A stretch of DNA of 64,000 nt from DATBVX01 sp963695985 (GCA_963695985.1 CAVOIC010000007.1:1-64000); one strand, 5' to 3'. Numbered from the stretch's first letter, positions 1 through 8,774 are shown. Translations and numbers: made by a program. The notes: a model not told the origin generated them from the letters alone.

Positions 1-1678
1 GTCCTGTTGCTCTGTCTTCGATCGGTTCATGTCCGCCTCTCCGTTCATAGGCTTCGACGGCCGCCTGCAGGTTCAGGAACATGCGCTCGTGGCCGATCTG
101 GGAGCCGATGCCCGACCTTTCGACGACTTCGAAGACCCCCCTCGTCATGCCGGCGAACCACAGTTCGCAACCGTTGCGCCGCAGTTTGTCATCGAGCTGC
201 TCGAGGACCTTGAGCGCGGTGTATTCGACGTCGAACACCGCGCTGCAGTCGATCACGAGCACTTGCGCTCGAGTGCGTTGCTGCTCGGATCCGATCAGGT
301 CAGCAACGCGCTGGGCGTTCGCAAAGAACAGCCGGCCCTCGATTTTGAGCAGCAGCAGCCCGGGCCAGCTCTCGTCATTGGGATGCTCCGGACTGATCGG
401 CCGGAAGACGGCCGTGCCGCGCTTGCGTGCAACCGCGTAAAGCGGCGGGTTGTACGCCTGGTTCGCGAGCGACAGCAGCGAGTCGATGACCGCGACGACG
501 ATTCCCTGCAATGTGCCAAGAAACATAACCCCCGCGAGTGCGATGACGGACCAGCGGAACTCCGTCGTCCGGACCCGCCGGATCGCAAGGAACTGCCTGG
601 GCTGGATCAGCTCGAGCGAGTACCGGATGACGACCGCCGCGAGCGCCGCCTGCGGCATCCACCGCGTGGTCGGGGCAAGCAGCAGCAGTGTCGCGAGAGC
701 ACCAGTCGCGGTCACCAATTCGGCGGCCTGAGACCTGGCTCCGGCCAGGCGGTTGATTGCGGTCTGCGACGTACCGCCGCCGGCAGGCATGGCCCCAAGC
801 AGACCGCCGCCGACGTTGGCGACGCCGAGCGCGAACAGCTCTCGGTTGGGCTCGGGCAAGGGTTCGTCGCGTTCGGCAAACGCCCGCGCGGCGGCGATCG
901 ACTCGGTGAAGCTCATCAGCGCGATGCCGACCGCTGGTAGCCACAGGGCCTGCACGAGTGCGAGATCCGGCCAGGTGACGGAAGCTAGCCCGGTCGGCAC
1001 GGCACCCACGGTCGCCACGCCGTGTGCGGGCAGGTCGAACAGGGCCGAGGCCGCGACGGCCACTGCCACAGCGACGAGCGGCGCCGGGATCCGCGGCACG
1101 AAGTGTTCGAGCCCGAAGATCAGCACGACGATCGCCGCGGAGACGCAGACCGTGACCAGCGACGTCTCCGGCACGTGCGTCAGGATGGCGAGCATATCGC
1201 GGAAAAAGCCGGCTTTTTCGATGTGCAGGCCGAACAGCTTGGGCAACTGGTCGACGACAATGACGAGTCCGATGCCCGATTTGAAGCCGACCAGCACGGG
1301 TTCGGAGATGAAGTTCGCGACGAAGCCCAGTCGCAGCACCCATGCCGCGAGCAATACCAGCCCGACCATCACCGCGAGCGTTGCGGCTGCGACCAGCGGG
1401 TTCACCGCTGCCCCGTGCGCCGCGGTGCCGAGCGCCGACCCGGTCAGGATCGCGATGGTTGTCGTCGTGCTGACACTCAGGGGGCGTGATGTGCCTAGCA
1501 CGGCGTAAATGACCATCGGCACCAAAGCTGTGTACAGGCCCACCTGTACGGGCAACGCGGCGATCGTCGCGTACGCCATGGCTTTAGGCACGACCACGGC
1601 GGCGGCTGTGAGACCGGCAATGAGGTCCGGCCGTAACCATTCACGCCGATAACTCTGGAGTGCGATCTGCCTCGTCAC
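1..1678 (-). CDS. SulP family inorganic anion transporter (3' end beyond window)
   Basis: An open frame runs from a GTG at 1678 to the window edge without a stop, giving about 559 residues. The first two thirds are hydrophobic and read as a SulP permease: residues 11-26 carry the family's early P-D-L-I-A-G-L-T start and VVVPKAMAYATIA follows. The end is a STAS domain (about residues 440-550) with the conserved VIDCSAVFDVEY stretch. SulP proteins move sulfate, bicarbonate or other anions across the inner membrane; the substrate cannot be told here. The GTG overlaps the TGA of a 19-codon leader ORF (GTGA), which argues for this start and for translational coupling. Confidence 0.88.
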   Translation of the reverse strand, partial: MTRQIALQSYRREWLRPDLIAGLTAAAVVVPKAMAYATIAALPVQVGLYTALVPMVIYAVLGTSRPLSVSTTTTIAILTGSALGTAAHGAAVNPLVAAATLAVMVGLVLLAAWVLRLGFVANFISEPVLVGFKSGIGLVIVVDQLPKLFGLHIEKAGFFRDMLAILTHVPETSLVTVCVSAAIVVLIFGLEHFVPRIPAPLVAVAVAVAASALFDLPAHGVATVGAVPTGLASVTWPDLALVQALWLPAVGIALMSFTESIAAARAFAERDEPLPEPNRELFALGVANVGGGLLGAMPAGGGTSQTAINRLAGARSQAAELVTATGALATLLLLAPTTRWMPQAALAAVVIRYSLELIQPRQFLAIRRVRTTEFRWSVIALAGVMFLGTLQGIVVAVIDSLLSLANQAYNPPLYAVARKRGTAVFRPISPEHPNDESWPGLLLLKIEGRLFFANAQRVADLIGSEQQRTRAQVLVIDCSAVFDVEYTALKVLEQLDDKLRRNGCELWFAGMTRGVFEVVERSGIGSQIGHERMFLNLQAAVEAYERRGGHEPIEDRATG

Positions 1679-1913
1679 TGGCTTGCCCGGCCCCTCCGGG
1701 GCGAGCTGGTTGAGACGCGATGAACATGAGTCATCTGGAAATCTCCTTGTGGCAATCCAGATGTGTAACTGCTGTCCGAGCCGAGTGGCGCTTTGCGTAG
1801 TGGCGCCGTCCGAACCCGACGTGAGCCAGCGTACGAATGAGCCGCGGGCAAGTGGTCAGCGAAGGGTCGGCGTATGGTGGGGATTCGGTGGGCCCCGTGG
1901 CGGGACGTGGCAG
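1670..1913. repeat. 244-bp direct repeat, copy A
   Basis: This segment matches 2894-3137 over 244 bases with five substitutions and no gaps by eye (offset exactly 1224). It covers the upstream region, the ribosome-binding site, the 19-codon leader and the first bases of the SulP frame. The match stops abruptly at both ends. The 246 bases beyond it (1914-2159) show no gene I can support. Confidence 0.9.
1675..1734 (-). CDS. 19-residue leader peptide ahead of the SulP gene (copy A)
   Basis: ATG at 1734 lies 8 bases behind a strong AAGGAG site and encodes MTHVHRVSTSSPRRGRASQ, ending in a TGA that overlaps the GTG of the SulP gene. The same peptide, base for base, is encoded at 2899-2958 ahead of a different gene. 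A GCCCC-GGA-GGGGC hairpin sits inside the last codons, and its right arm contains the only ribosome-binding-like GGAGG for the SulP start, so ribosomes reading the leader could open it. There are no runs of one amino acid that would suggest classical attenuation. I do not recognise the peptide. Confidence 0.5.
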   Translation of the reverse strand: MTHVHRVSTSSPRRGRASQ

Positions 1914-2159
1914 CCCCGGTATCTGTCCGGGAAGAGCTCGCCGATGGGCAGGACGCTTCCGGAGGCGTGGCATGCTGCATTGGCCATCCGCAACGCGTTG
2001 CAGCAATCCGCTCGGACAAGGCCCGATCAACACTATGACTAGACAGGCGCCGGCCAGGTTTCGTGGCACTGGCTCGACGAGCCCCTGCCTGCGCGTGCAG
2101 CTTGGGAAGCGCCGCGAAGCGCGGGCATGAGCCAGAGCGAGTTCCGGCGCACGGGCGTG

Positions 2160-2822
2160 TCAGCCGCCCAGCCGGATTGTGAGCACGACCAGGAACAGAC
2201 CGGCGAGCAGAAAAACGAACCCGGCGATCCACGGCTTCGCGAGCGTATGCCGCGCATGGCGGTAGCCCAGGTAGTACAGCAGCGCCAACAGGATCGCATT
2301 CGAGACTCGCAGTGCAACCTGCGGCTGGTCGAATACCAGGAAGGGCAGCACCGCCGGGATGCTGCAGCTGAAGACGAGCAAACCGCTCTCGAGGCCGCCG
2401 AGCAGGTCCTCGCGCGTGAGCGGCTCAGGCAAAGTCGGTTCCGTCTTCACACGCTGCACGATTGCCGAGTACAGCGCATCACGCTGCTGCGGGTCGGTGA
2501 GCGGCGCGAGTAGCTCGTCCAGCTCGCCGGCAACGAGCCGCCGGGCCTGGTCCGGATTCCGCGCCTTACGCACTTCGTACCCGATGCGTTGCACGCGCCC
2601 GCGCTCGAAAGCACACCCGAGCACGTAGAGCACTGCGTCGATGATCCCCCACGCGAGGTTGCAGCCGAGGATGCCGATCAGCATCTGGCGGGTAGCTTCG
2701 CGGCCCTCCTCCTGGATGACGAGATCGGCCCCGAGCGTGAAGGTAAGCGTCATGATGAGCCCGAACAGCGCCTCGCCCATGTGCGACCCGGGGTCGAGAT
2801 GCTGCGTAGCAAAGTCCCTCAT
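2160..2822 (-). CDS. VIT1/CCC1-related integral membrane protein
   Basis: The 220-residue product has four to five hydrophobic segments, two near residues 15-55 (LIMTLTFTLGADLVIQ, GCNLAWGIIDAVLYVLG) and the rest at residues 145-220, separated by a charged helical region. The layout and the NLAWGIIDAV stretch resemble membrane proteins of the VIT1/CCC1 iron/manganese transporter group. The substrate is unknown. The start is taken as the second ATG (2822), because AAGGAG lies 9 bases before it while it directly abuts the first ATG (2831), and because this ATG overlaps the stop of the upstream short ORF (ATGA). It shares its upstream segment with the SulP gene. Confidence 0.7.
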   Translation of the reverse strand: MRDFATQHLDPGSHMGEALFGLIMTLTFTLGADLVIQEEGREATRQMLIGILGCNLAWGIIDAVLYVLGCAFERGRVQRIGYEVRKARNPDQARRLVAGELDELLAPLTDPQQRDALYSAIVQRVKTEPTLPEPLTREDLLGGLESGLLVFSCSIPAVLPFLVFDQPQVALRVSNAILLALLYYLGYRHARHTLAKPWIAGFVFLLAGLFLVVLTIRLGG

Positions 2823-2902
2823 CCGTTGCATCTCCTTTCGATACGACGCGTCGGCCGGCCTCTCAGAACAGGACTTTCTCGAATATCATGCGACCTCGTC
2901 AC
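2819..2902 (-). CDS. Short linker ORF between leader copy B and the membrane protein
   Basis: A 27-codon frame opens at GTG 2902 (GTGA overlap with the leader stop) and ends in a TGA that overlaps the ATG of the downstream membrane protein (ATGA). In copy A the equivalent GTG opens the SulP gene itself. The frame therefore chains leader, linker and membrane protein through two stop-start overlaps. The product has no recognisable features and may matter only as a translational coupler. Confidence 0.35.
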   Translation of the reverse strand: MTRSHDIRESPVLRGRPTRRIERRCNG

Positions 2903-3137
2903 TGGCTTGCCCGGCCCCTCCGGGGCGAGCTGGTTGAGACGCGATGAACATGAGTCATCTGGAAATCTCCTTGTGGCAATCCAGATGTGTAACTGCTGTC
3001 CGAGCCGAGTGGCGCTTTGCGTAGTGGCGCCGTCCGAACCCGACGTGAGCGAGCGTACGAAGGAGCCGCGGGCAAGTGGTCAGCGAAGCGTCGGCGTATG
3101 GTGGGGATTCGGTGCGCCCCGTAGCGGGACGTGGCAG
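2894..3137. repeat. 244-bp direct repeat, copy B
   Basis: Second copy of the 1670-1913 segment, about 98% identical. Its right end (3137) lies exactly where recognisable murJ coding sequence begins on the plus strand, so this copy marks the breakpoint of an insertion, deletion or assembly join. Confidence 0.9.
2899..2958 (-). CDS. 19-residue leader peptide (copy B)
   Basis: It is identical in sequence to the peptide at 1675-1734, with the same AAGGAG site and the same terminal hairpin. Its stop overlaps the GTG of the linker ORF that leads into the VIT/CCC1-like gene. All five substitutions between the repeat copies lie upstream of the leader, so the leader itself is fully conserved. Confidence 0.45.
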   Translation of the reverse strand: MTHVHRVSTSSPRRGRASQ

Positions 3138-3373
3138 TCGGCGTGTATCGCGCCGCTCCCGGCTGGTCGCGGTTCGCGGGCCAGGTGTGCCTGGCGAACC
3201 TCGCCATGGCTGCCCTGCTATGGTGGATGGCCGGCGACACCGGCGGGTGGCTCGAGCTGCACGCCGGACATCGAGCGCTGCGCCTGATGGTCTGCGTGCT
3301 CGGCGGCGCGGCGGTTTACTTCGCGGCACTGTGGTTGTGCGGCCTGCGCCTGCGGGACCTGCGCCGCGTCTAG
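3131..3373 (+). pseudogene. murJ: murJ remnant (C-terminal ~80 residues of the lipid II flippase)
   Basis: The frame GVYRAAPGW...LANLAMAALLWWMAG...YFAALWLCGLRLRDLRR matches the end of MurJ/MviN: the last two membrane helices and the basic R-L-R-D-L-R-R tail. The position directly before ribF is the usual murJ place in gammaproteobacteria. About 430 residues of the normal ~510 are missing, and the sequence to the left belongs to the 244-bp repeat. The GTG at 3131 is not a plausible native start. MurJ is normally essential, so an intact copy must lie elsewhere or the contig is misjoined. Confidence 0.75.
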
Positions 3374-3381
3374 CTTCCAGT

Positions 3382-3409
3382 CTGACAAGCCGCTGATTTC
3401 TCCTATAAT
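3382..3409 (+). promoter_or_regulatory. Sigma70-type promoter for ribF-ileS-lspA
   Basis: CTGACA (3382-3387), a 16-base spacer and a perfect TATAAT (3404-3409) lie between the murJ end and ribF. The predicted transcript starts near 3416, leaving a short leader before the ATG at 3454. Confidence 0.6.
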
Positions 3410-3453
3410 CTCCGTCTCTGGGCAGGCTTGCGCGAACGGCCGGTGGCTGACTC

Positions 3454-4386
3454 ATGGAACTCGTGCGCGGGCTGCATAACCTGCGCGCCCGACATCGCGG
3501 GTGCGCAGTCACGATCGGTAACTTCGACGGCGTGCATCTCGGTCACCGGGCGATGCTCGAGCGGCTCGGCCGGCATGCTGAGCGGCTCGCAATGCCCGCG
3601 ACCGTGATGACGTTCGAGCCCACGCCGCGCGAATACTTCGCACCGGCGCGCGCGCCGGCGCGACTGACGCGTCTGCGCGAGAAGCTCGAACTGTTCGCGG
3701 CCGCCGGAGTGGAGCGCTGCGTGGTGCTGCGCTTCGATCAAGAGTTGCAGAGCATGCGCGGAGCTTCGTTCGCGCACGAGCTGCTGGGCGAGAGGATGGG
3801 TGCAAAGGAAGTCGTGGTGGGACGTGATTTCCGGTTTGGGGCGGGTGGCGAAGCTGACGTGGCGCTGTTGCACAAACTGGGCCCGAAGCTCGGCTTCGGA
3901 ATCGATGTGGTTGAGCCCGTGATGGTGGACGGTGAACGCGTGAGCTCGAGTACGATCCGCGCGGCGCTCGCGCGCGCGGACCTGGAGCACGCGGGGCGGC
4001 TGCTCGGGCGCCCTTATGCCATGCATGGCAAGGTGATCAGGGGCGAGGGCCTGGGACGCAAGCTGGGATTTCCGACCGCCAACATGCGCGTGCACCGGCG
4101 GGTTACGCCGCTCGACGGGATCTTCGCGGTGCGCGTGCGGGGGATCGCAGCGCAGCCGCTGCCGGGCGTCGCGAGTCTCGGCACGCGGCCGACGATCGGC
4201 GGGCGGGAAGTGCTGCTCGAGGCGCACGTGTTCGATTTTGACGCCGTGCTCTACGGCCGCTGGCTCGCCGTGGAATTCGTGAAGCGCCTGCGCGAGGAGC
4301 GCAGGTTCGAGAGTCTGGAGGCCATGGTGGTGCAGATGCATGTCGACGCGCGGCAGGCGCGAGCCGCTTTGGGAGCCGCAACATGA
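3454..4386 (+). CDS. ribF: Bifunctional riboflavin kinase / FMN adenylyltransferase
   Basis: The 310-residue protein makes FMN and then FAD from riboflavin and ATP in the cytoplasm. The N-terminal adenylyltransferase half shows IGNFDGVHLGH near residues 21-31 and MTFEPTPREYF; RVSSSTIRAAL ends this half. The kinase half begins with GRPYAMHGKVIRGEGLGRKLGFPTANM and keeps the G-T-R-P-T-I-G-G and F-D-F-D motifs. Length and order are typical of bacterial RibF. Its stop overlaps an ATG (ATGA) of a mini-ORF leading into ileS, so the genes are very likely co-transcribed. Confidence 0.96.
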   Translation: MELVRGLHNLRARHRGCAVTIGNFDGVHLGHRAMLERLGRHAERLAMPATVMTFEPTPREYFAPARAPARLTRLREKLELFAAAGVERCVVLRFDQELQSMRGASFAHELLGERMGAKEVVVGRDFRFGAGGEADVALLHKLGPKLGFGIDVVEPVMVDGERVSSSTIRAALARADLEHAGRLLGRPYAMHGKVIRGEGLGRKLGFPTANMRVHRRVTPLDGIFAVRVRGIAAQPLPGVASLGTRPTIGGREVLLEAHVFDFDAVLYGRWLAVEFVKRLREERRFESLEAMVVQMHVDARQARAALGAAT

Positions 4387-4418
4387 GTGCAGCCGCGCTC
4401 GAGGCCGTGCGCCAGTGA
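4383..4418 (+). CDS. 11-codon mini-ORF bridging ribF and ileS
   Basis: ATG at 4383 overlaps the ribF stop, and the frame (MSAAALEAVRQ) ends in a TGA that overlaps the ileS GTG at 4415. It fills the only gap between the two genes. It may simply pass ribosomes on to ileS; the match of both overlaps could also be chance in GC-rich DNA. Confidence 0.3.
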   Translation: MSAAALEAVRQ

Positions 4419-7237
4419 CCGACTACAAGCACACGATCAATCTGCCGCAGACGGATTTTCCGATGAAGGCGGATCTCGCGCGCCGCGAGCCGCAGCTCCT
4501 GCAGTGGTGGGAAGAGCAGGACATCTACGGCAAGCTCCGCCGCATTGCTGCGGGTCGACCACGCTTCATCCTGGTGGACGGCCCACCCTACGCGAATGGC
4601 GCGATCCACATCGGCCACGCGCTCAACAAGATCCTCAAGGACATCGTCGTCAAGTCACGCTCGCTCGACGGCTACGATGCACCCTACGTCCCGGGATGGG
4701 ATTGCCACGGCCTGCCGATCGAGCATCAGGTCGAGAAGCAACACGGGCGCGTCGGCCAAAAGCTCAACGCCCGCGAATTCCGCGCCGCCTGCCGCAAGTT
4801 CGCCTACGAACAGGTCGAGCTGCAGCGCACCGACTTCAAGCGCCTCGGCGTCATGGGCGACTGGGCGAACCCTTACCTCACCATGCTGCCGCGCTATGAG
4901 GCCGACCAGCTGCGCGCTCTCAGCCAGATCCTGCGCAACGGACACATCTACAAGGGCTACAAGCCCGTGTACTGGTGCTTGGACTGCCGCTCGGCGCTGG
5001 CCGAGGCTGAAGTCGAATACGAGGACAAGACCTCACCCGCCATCGACGTCCGCTTTCCAGTCAGCGACCTTCGCGACCTGGAACGGCGCTTTTCGCTCCC
5101 TTCAGGCGCACTCGCAGCCAAACCCGCGGCGGTCGCGATCTGGACCACGACGCCCTGGACGTTGCCCGCGAATCAGGCCGTCGCCGTGCATCGTGAGTAC
5201 AGCTATTCACTCCTTGAGGCACGCAGCGGTGATACGCAGGAGTACCTGGTCGTCGCGACTGAGCTCGCCGGAGCGTTCGTACAACGCATCGGGAGCGGGG
5301 AGTGGCGCGAAGTGAGACAGACCACAGGCGCCGCGCTCGAAGGCCTCAAGCTCCAGCATCCTTTCTACAAGCGCACCGTTCCCGTCGTGCTCGCGGCGCA
5401 TGTCACGCTCGACGCGGGAACCGGCGCCGTGCATACCGCGCCCGGACACGGACAGGAGGACTTCGCACTCGGCGTCGAGTATCGGTTGCCGCTCGAGAAT
5501 CCCGTCGGAGGCGACGGCCGCTTTCTGCCCAACACGGAGCTGTTTGCCGGTGAATCCGTGTGGGAAGCCAATCCGCACATCATTCGCGTCCTGACCGAGC
5601 GCGGCATGTTGCTCAAGCACGAGCCGTTTCGTCACAGCTATCCGCATTGCTGGCGGCACCGCACTCCGGTCATCTTTCGCGCGACCCCGCAGTGGTTCAT
5701 CAGCATGGAACAGGCCAACCTGCGGGCCGATGCACTGGAGGCAATCAGCCGGGTCAAGTGGACGCCGGCGTGGGGCGAGCAGCGCCTTAGCGGCATGATC
5801 GCGAACCGCCCCGACTGGTGCATTTCGCGCCAGCGGACCTGGGGAGTGCCACTCGCGTTGTTCGTAGATCGCGAGTCGGGAGCGCTCCACCCGCGCTCGG
5901 AGGAGTTGCTTGAGAAGGTCGCGCAGGTCGTCGAGCGCCACGGGATTGATGGCTGGTTCGATCTCGAGCCGCGCGAGCTCCTGGGCGAAGAGGCGGGCCG
6001 CTACGAGAAGGTACCGGACGTCATGGATGTGTGGGCGGACTCAGGCTGCGTCCACTATTGTGTGCCACGCATGCACCCGGAAGTCACCATTCCGGCCGAC
6101 CTGTACCTCGAGGGCTCCGACCAGCATCGCGGCTGGTTCCACAGCTCGTTGCTGATTTCGGTGGCGCAGAACCGCCACGCGCCCTACAAGGGCGTGCTGA
6201 CCCACGGCTTCACGGTTGACGAAACGGGACGCAAGCAGTCCAAGTCCCTGGGCAACATCATTGCGCCGCAGAAGGTGGTCGGCACGCTGGGTGCCGACGT
6301 ATTGCGCCTGTGGGTTGCGGCGACCGATTACAGCAACGAGATGAGCGTGTCCGACGAAATCCTGAAGCGCATGGCAGACTCCTATCGACGCATGCGCAAC
6401 ACTGTGCGCTTCCTGCTCGGCAATCTGCACGATTTCGATCCCGCGCAGCACACGGTGGCGCTGCCGGAGCTCGTGGCGCTTGATCAATGGGCACTGGCGC
6501 GAACGGCGGCCCTGCAGCGCGAGGTCGTTGCTGCGTATCGCGAATACCAGTACCACCTTATTTATCAGAAGGTGCACAACTTCTGCGTCGTCGACATGGG
6601 CGGCTTCTATCTCGACGTGTTGAAGGACCGCCTGTACACGTTGCGCGCTGACAGCGCGTCACGCCGTTCTGCTCAAACCGCGCTGATGGGGATTGCCGAG
6701 GCGATGGTGCGCTGGCTGGCTCCGATTCTCAGCTTTACCGCCGAGGAAATCTGGCGATTGCTTCCAGGGGAGCGCGAGGAGTCGGTCCTGCATTCGACCT
6801 GGGCGCGACTGCCGGAGGTTCCTGCCGGCGCCATCGATTGGGAGGCGCTGATCAGCCTGCGCACCGACGTGACGCGCCAGCTCGAAGGACTGCGCGAGCA
6901 GGGTGCGATCGGTGCGCCGCTCGATGCGGAAGTCGATGTCTATTGCAACGCCGATCAGTATCCGCGTTTCGCCGCGCTGGGCGAAGAACTACGGTTTCTC
7001 TTAATTACTTCCGCGGCGCGCGTCCACCAGGCGAGCACGCAGCCGGAGGGCACGGTGGCGGCGGACAATGCTGCACCGCTGGGTGTGTGGATCAGCGTCC
7101 GGCCCTCGAGCTCGACCAAGTGCGTGCGCTGCTGGCACCATCGACCCGATGTAGGGTCAAATGCCGCGCACCCGGAACTGTGCAGTCGCTGTGCCGGCAA
7201 TCTCGACGGGCCAGGCGAAACGAGGCGCTTCGTGTGA
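4415..7237 (+). CDS. ileS: Isoleucyl-tRNA synthetase
   Basis: The 940-residue class I synthetase charges tRNA-Ile. HIGH lies at residues 65-68 and the signature lysine loop reads KQSKS near residue 608, a KMSKS variant. The CP1 editing domain carries TTTPWTLPANQAVAVH, and the C-terminus has the zinc-binding CVRC and CSRC pairs within the last 40 residues. The GTG at 4415 gives the family's usual M-T-D-Y-K-H-T-I-N-L-P start; frames opening earlier add residues without homology. The stop overlaps the lspA start (GTGTGA). Confidence 0.97.
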   Translation: MTDYKHTINLPQTDFPMKADLARREPQLLQWWEEQDIYGKLRRIAAGRPRFILVDGPPYANGAIHIGHALNKILKDIVVKSRSLDGYDAPYVPGWDCHGLPIEHQVEKQHGRVGQKLNAREFRAACRKFAYEQVELQRTDFKRLGVMGDWANPYLTMLPRYEADQLRALSQILRNGHIYKGYKPVYWCLDCRSALAEAEVEYEDKTSPAIDVRFPVSDLRDLERRFSLPSGALAAKPAAVAIWTTTPWTLPANQAVAVHREYSYSLLEARSGDTQEYLVVATELAGAFVQRIGSGEWREVRQTTGAALEGLKLQHPFYKRTVPVVLAAHVTLDAGTGAVHTAPGHGQEDFALGVEYRLPLENPVGGDGRFLPNTELFAGESVWEANPHIIRVLTERGMLLKHEPFRHSYPHCWRHRTPVIFRATPQWFISMEQANLRADALEAISRVKWTPAWGEQRLSGMIANRPDWCISRQRTWGVPLALFVDRESGALHPRSEELLEKVAQVVERHGIDGWFDLEPRELLGEEAGRYEKVPDVMDVWADSGCVHYCVPRMHPEVTIPADLYLEGSDQHRGWFHSSLLISVAQNRHAPYKGVLTHGFTVDETGRKQSKSLGNIIAPQKVVGTLGADVLRLWVAATDYSNEMSVSDEILKRMADSYRRMRNTVRFLLGNLHDFDPAQHTVALPELVALDQWALARTAALQREVVAAYREYQYHLIYQKVHNFCVVDMGGFYLDVLKDRLYTLRADSASRRSAQTALMGIAEAMVRWLAPILSFTAEEIWRLLPGEREESVLHSTWARLPEVPAGAIDWEALISLRTDVTRQLEGLREQGAIGAPLDAEVDVYCNADQYPRFAALGEELRFLLITSAARVHQASTQPEGTVAADNAAPLGVWISVRPSSSTKCVRCWHHRPDVGSNAAHPELCSRCAGNLDGPGETRRFV

Positions 7238-7779
7238 CGGAATCGACGGTGACAGCTCCCGCTACCAAGTGGTACCTGAAGTTCGGCGCGCTGCGCTGGA
7301 GTTCGCTCGCGCTGCTCGTGATCCTGGTCGACCAGCTCAGCAAGGCATTCGTCGAATCGCGTTTCGATCTGTTCGACGCCATGCGCCTGCTGCCATTCCT
7401 CGAGCTCACGCTGCTCTACAACACGGGCGCGGCGTTCAGTTTCCTGGCCGATGCTTCGGGCTGGCAGCGCTGGTTTTTCGTGGTGCTGGGCCTGGTCGTG
7501 AGCGTCGCGATTCTCTTCTGGCTACGCCAGCTCGATCCACGGCGGCACCGCCTGCTCGCGGCCGGACTGGCGCTCATCATGGGCGGAGCACTCGGCAACG
7601 TGATCGACCGACTTTGGCACGGCCACGTGATCGACTTCATCCACTTTCACTGGAAGCAGTGGGAGTTCCCGGCCTTTAACATGGCGGATTCCTCGATCAC
7701 GATCGGCGCGGGGCTGCTGATCCTCGACGCCATCCTGGAAAGCCGGCGCGCACGCTCTGTGCCGCCGGCCGGTCGCTGA
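7234..7779 (+). CDS. lspA: Lipoprotein signal peptidase (signal peptidase II)
   Basis: The 181-residue inner-membrane aspartyl protease cleaves prolipoproteins before the lipidated cysteine. Four hydrophobic segments are visible, with the family motifs DQLSK, NTGAAFSFL, GNVIDRLWHGHVIDF (first catalytic Asp region, about residue 125) and FNMADSSITIG (second catalytic Asp, about residue 150). The GTG start overlaps the ileS stop. No FKBP-type peptidyl-prolyl isomerase (fkpB) follows, unlike in E. coli; ispH comes directly. Confidence 0.95.
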   Translation: MTESTVTAPATKWYLKFGALRWSSLALLVILVDQLSKAFVESRFDLFDAMRLLPFLELTLLYNTGAAFSFLADASGWQRWFFVVLGLVVSVAILFWLRQLDPRRHRLLAAGLALIMGGALGNVIDRLWHGHVIDFIHFHWKQWEFPAFNMADSSITIGAGLLILDAILESRRARSVPPAGR

Positions 7780-7794
7780 GCGCGGGAGTCGTTG

Positions 7795-8748
7795 GTGCGC
7801 TTGCTGCTCGCCAATCCACGGGGTTTCTGCGCCGGAGTCGATCGGGCCATCGATATCGTCGAGCGTGCGTTGGCGCTCTTCGGCGCTCCGATCTACGTGC
7901 GTCACGAAGTGGTGCACAACCGCCACGTCGTCGATCGGCTGCGTGGTCTCGGCGCCGTATTCGTGGAAGAGCTGGACGAGATTCCCGACGGTGCCACCGT
8001 GATCTTCAGCGCTCACGGCGTCTCGCGCACGGTGCAGGAGGAAGCCACCCGGCGCCAGCTCAACGTGTTCGATGCGACCTGCCCGCTGGTGACGAAGGTG
8101 CACATGGAAGTCACGCGCTATGCGCGCGATGGACGCGAGGTGGTGCTGATCGGGCACGCGGGCCACCCGGAGGTCGAAGGCACGATGGGGCAGTTCGATG
8201 CCTCCTGTGGTGGCCGGATCTCGTTGGTGGAGACGCCCGAAGACGTCGCGCGCCTCGCAGTGCGCGACCCGAGCCGGCTGGCGTTCGTGTCGCAAACGAC
8301 CCTGTCAGTCGACGACACCGCGCGGGTGGTGGAGGCGTTGCGCGCGCGCTTCCCCGCCCTGAGCGGTCCACGGCGCGAAGACATCTGCTACGCGACGCAG
8401 AACCGCCAGGACGCAGTCAAGAAGCTCCTGGAGCAATGCGATGTGCTGGTAGTCGTGGGCTCACCGGCAAGCTCCAATTCGAACCGCCTGCGCGAAATCG
8501 CGGTCAAGAAGGGGATTCCTGGCTACCTGGTCGACGGCCCGGGCGACCTCAGACGCGAGTGGTTCGCGGGCAAGCAAGTCGTCGGTGTCACGGCCGGGGC
8601 CTCGGCACCCGAAATCCTGGTCCAAACCGTGATTACGCGCCTGCAGGAATGGGGAGCTGCGGCCGTGGAGGAAATCCAGGGCCGCCCGGAGAATGTCGTC
8701 TTCAGTCTGCCGCGGGCGTTGCGGCCCGCCTCAACAGCACCAGGCTGA
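7795..8748 (+). CDS. ispH: 4-hydroxy-3-methylbut-2-enyl diphosphate reductase
   Basis: The 317-residue [4Fe-4S] enzyme performs the last step of the MEP isoprenoid pathway. The three cluster cysteines are present in NPRGFCAGVDRA (C12), DATCPLVTKVH (about C96) and ICYATQNRQ (about C197), and the HAGHPEVEGTMGQ active-site loop is intact. A GGGAG site six bases before GTG 7795 decides this start over the TTG three bases earlier. Confidence 0.96.
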   Translation: MRLLLANPRGFCAGVDRAIDIVERALALFGAPIYVRHEVVHNRHVVDRLRGLGAVFVEELDEIPDGATVIFSAHGVSRTVQEEATRRQLNVFDATCPLVTKVHMEVTRYARDGREVVLIGHAGHPEVEGTMGQFDASCGGRISLVETPEDVARLAVRDPSRLAFVSQTTLSVDDTARVVEALRARFPALSGPRREDICYATQNRQDAVKKLLEQCDVLVVVGSPASSNSNRLREIAVKKGIPGYLVDGPGDLRREWFAGKQVVGVTAGASAPEILVQTVITRLQEWGAAAVEEIQGRPENVVFSLPRALRPASTAPG

Positions 8749-8774
8749 CAAGCTCCCTTCGAGCGGCCGGCTAC

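Noticed and set aside
29..940. A 303-codon plus-strand frame over the SulP gene
   Set aside because: It is highly charged, has no family motifs, and is the antisense shadow of a clear SulP-STAS reading on the minus strand.
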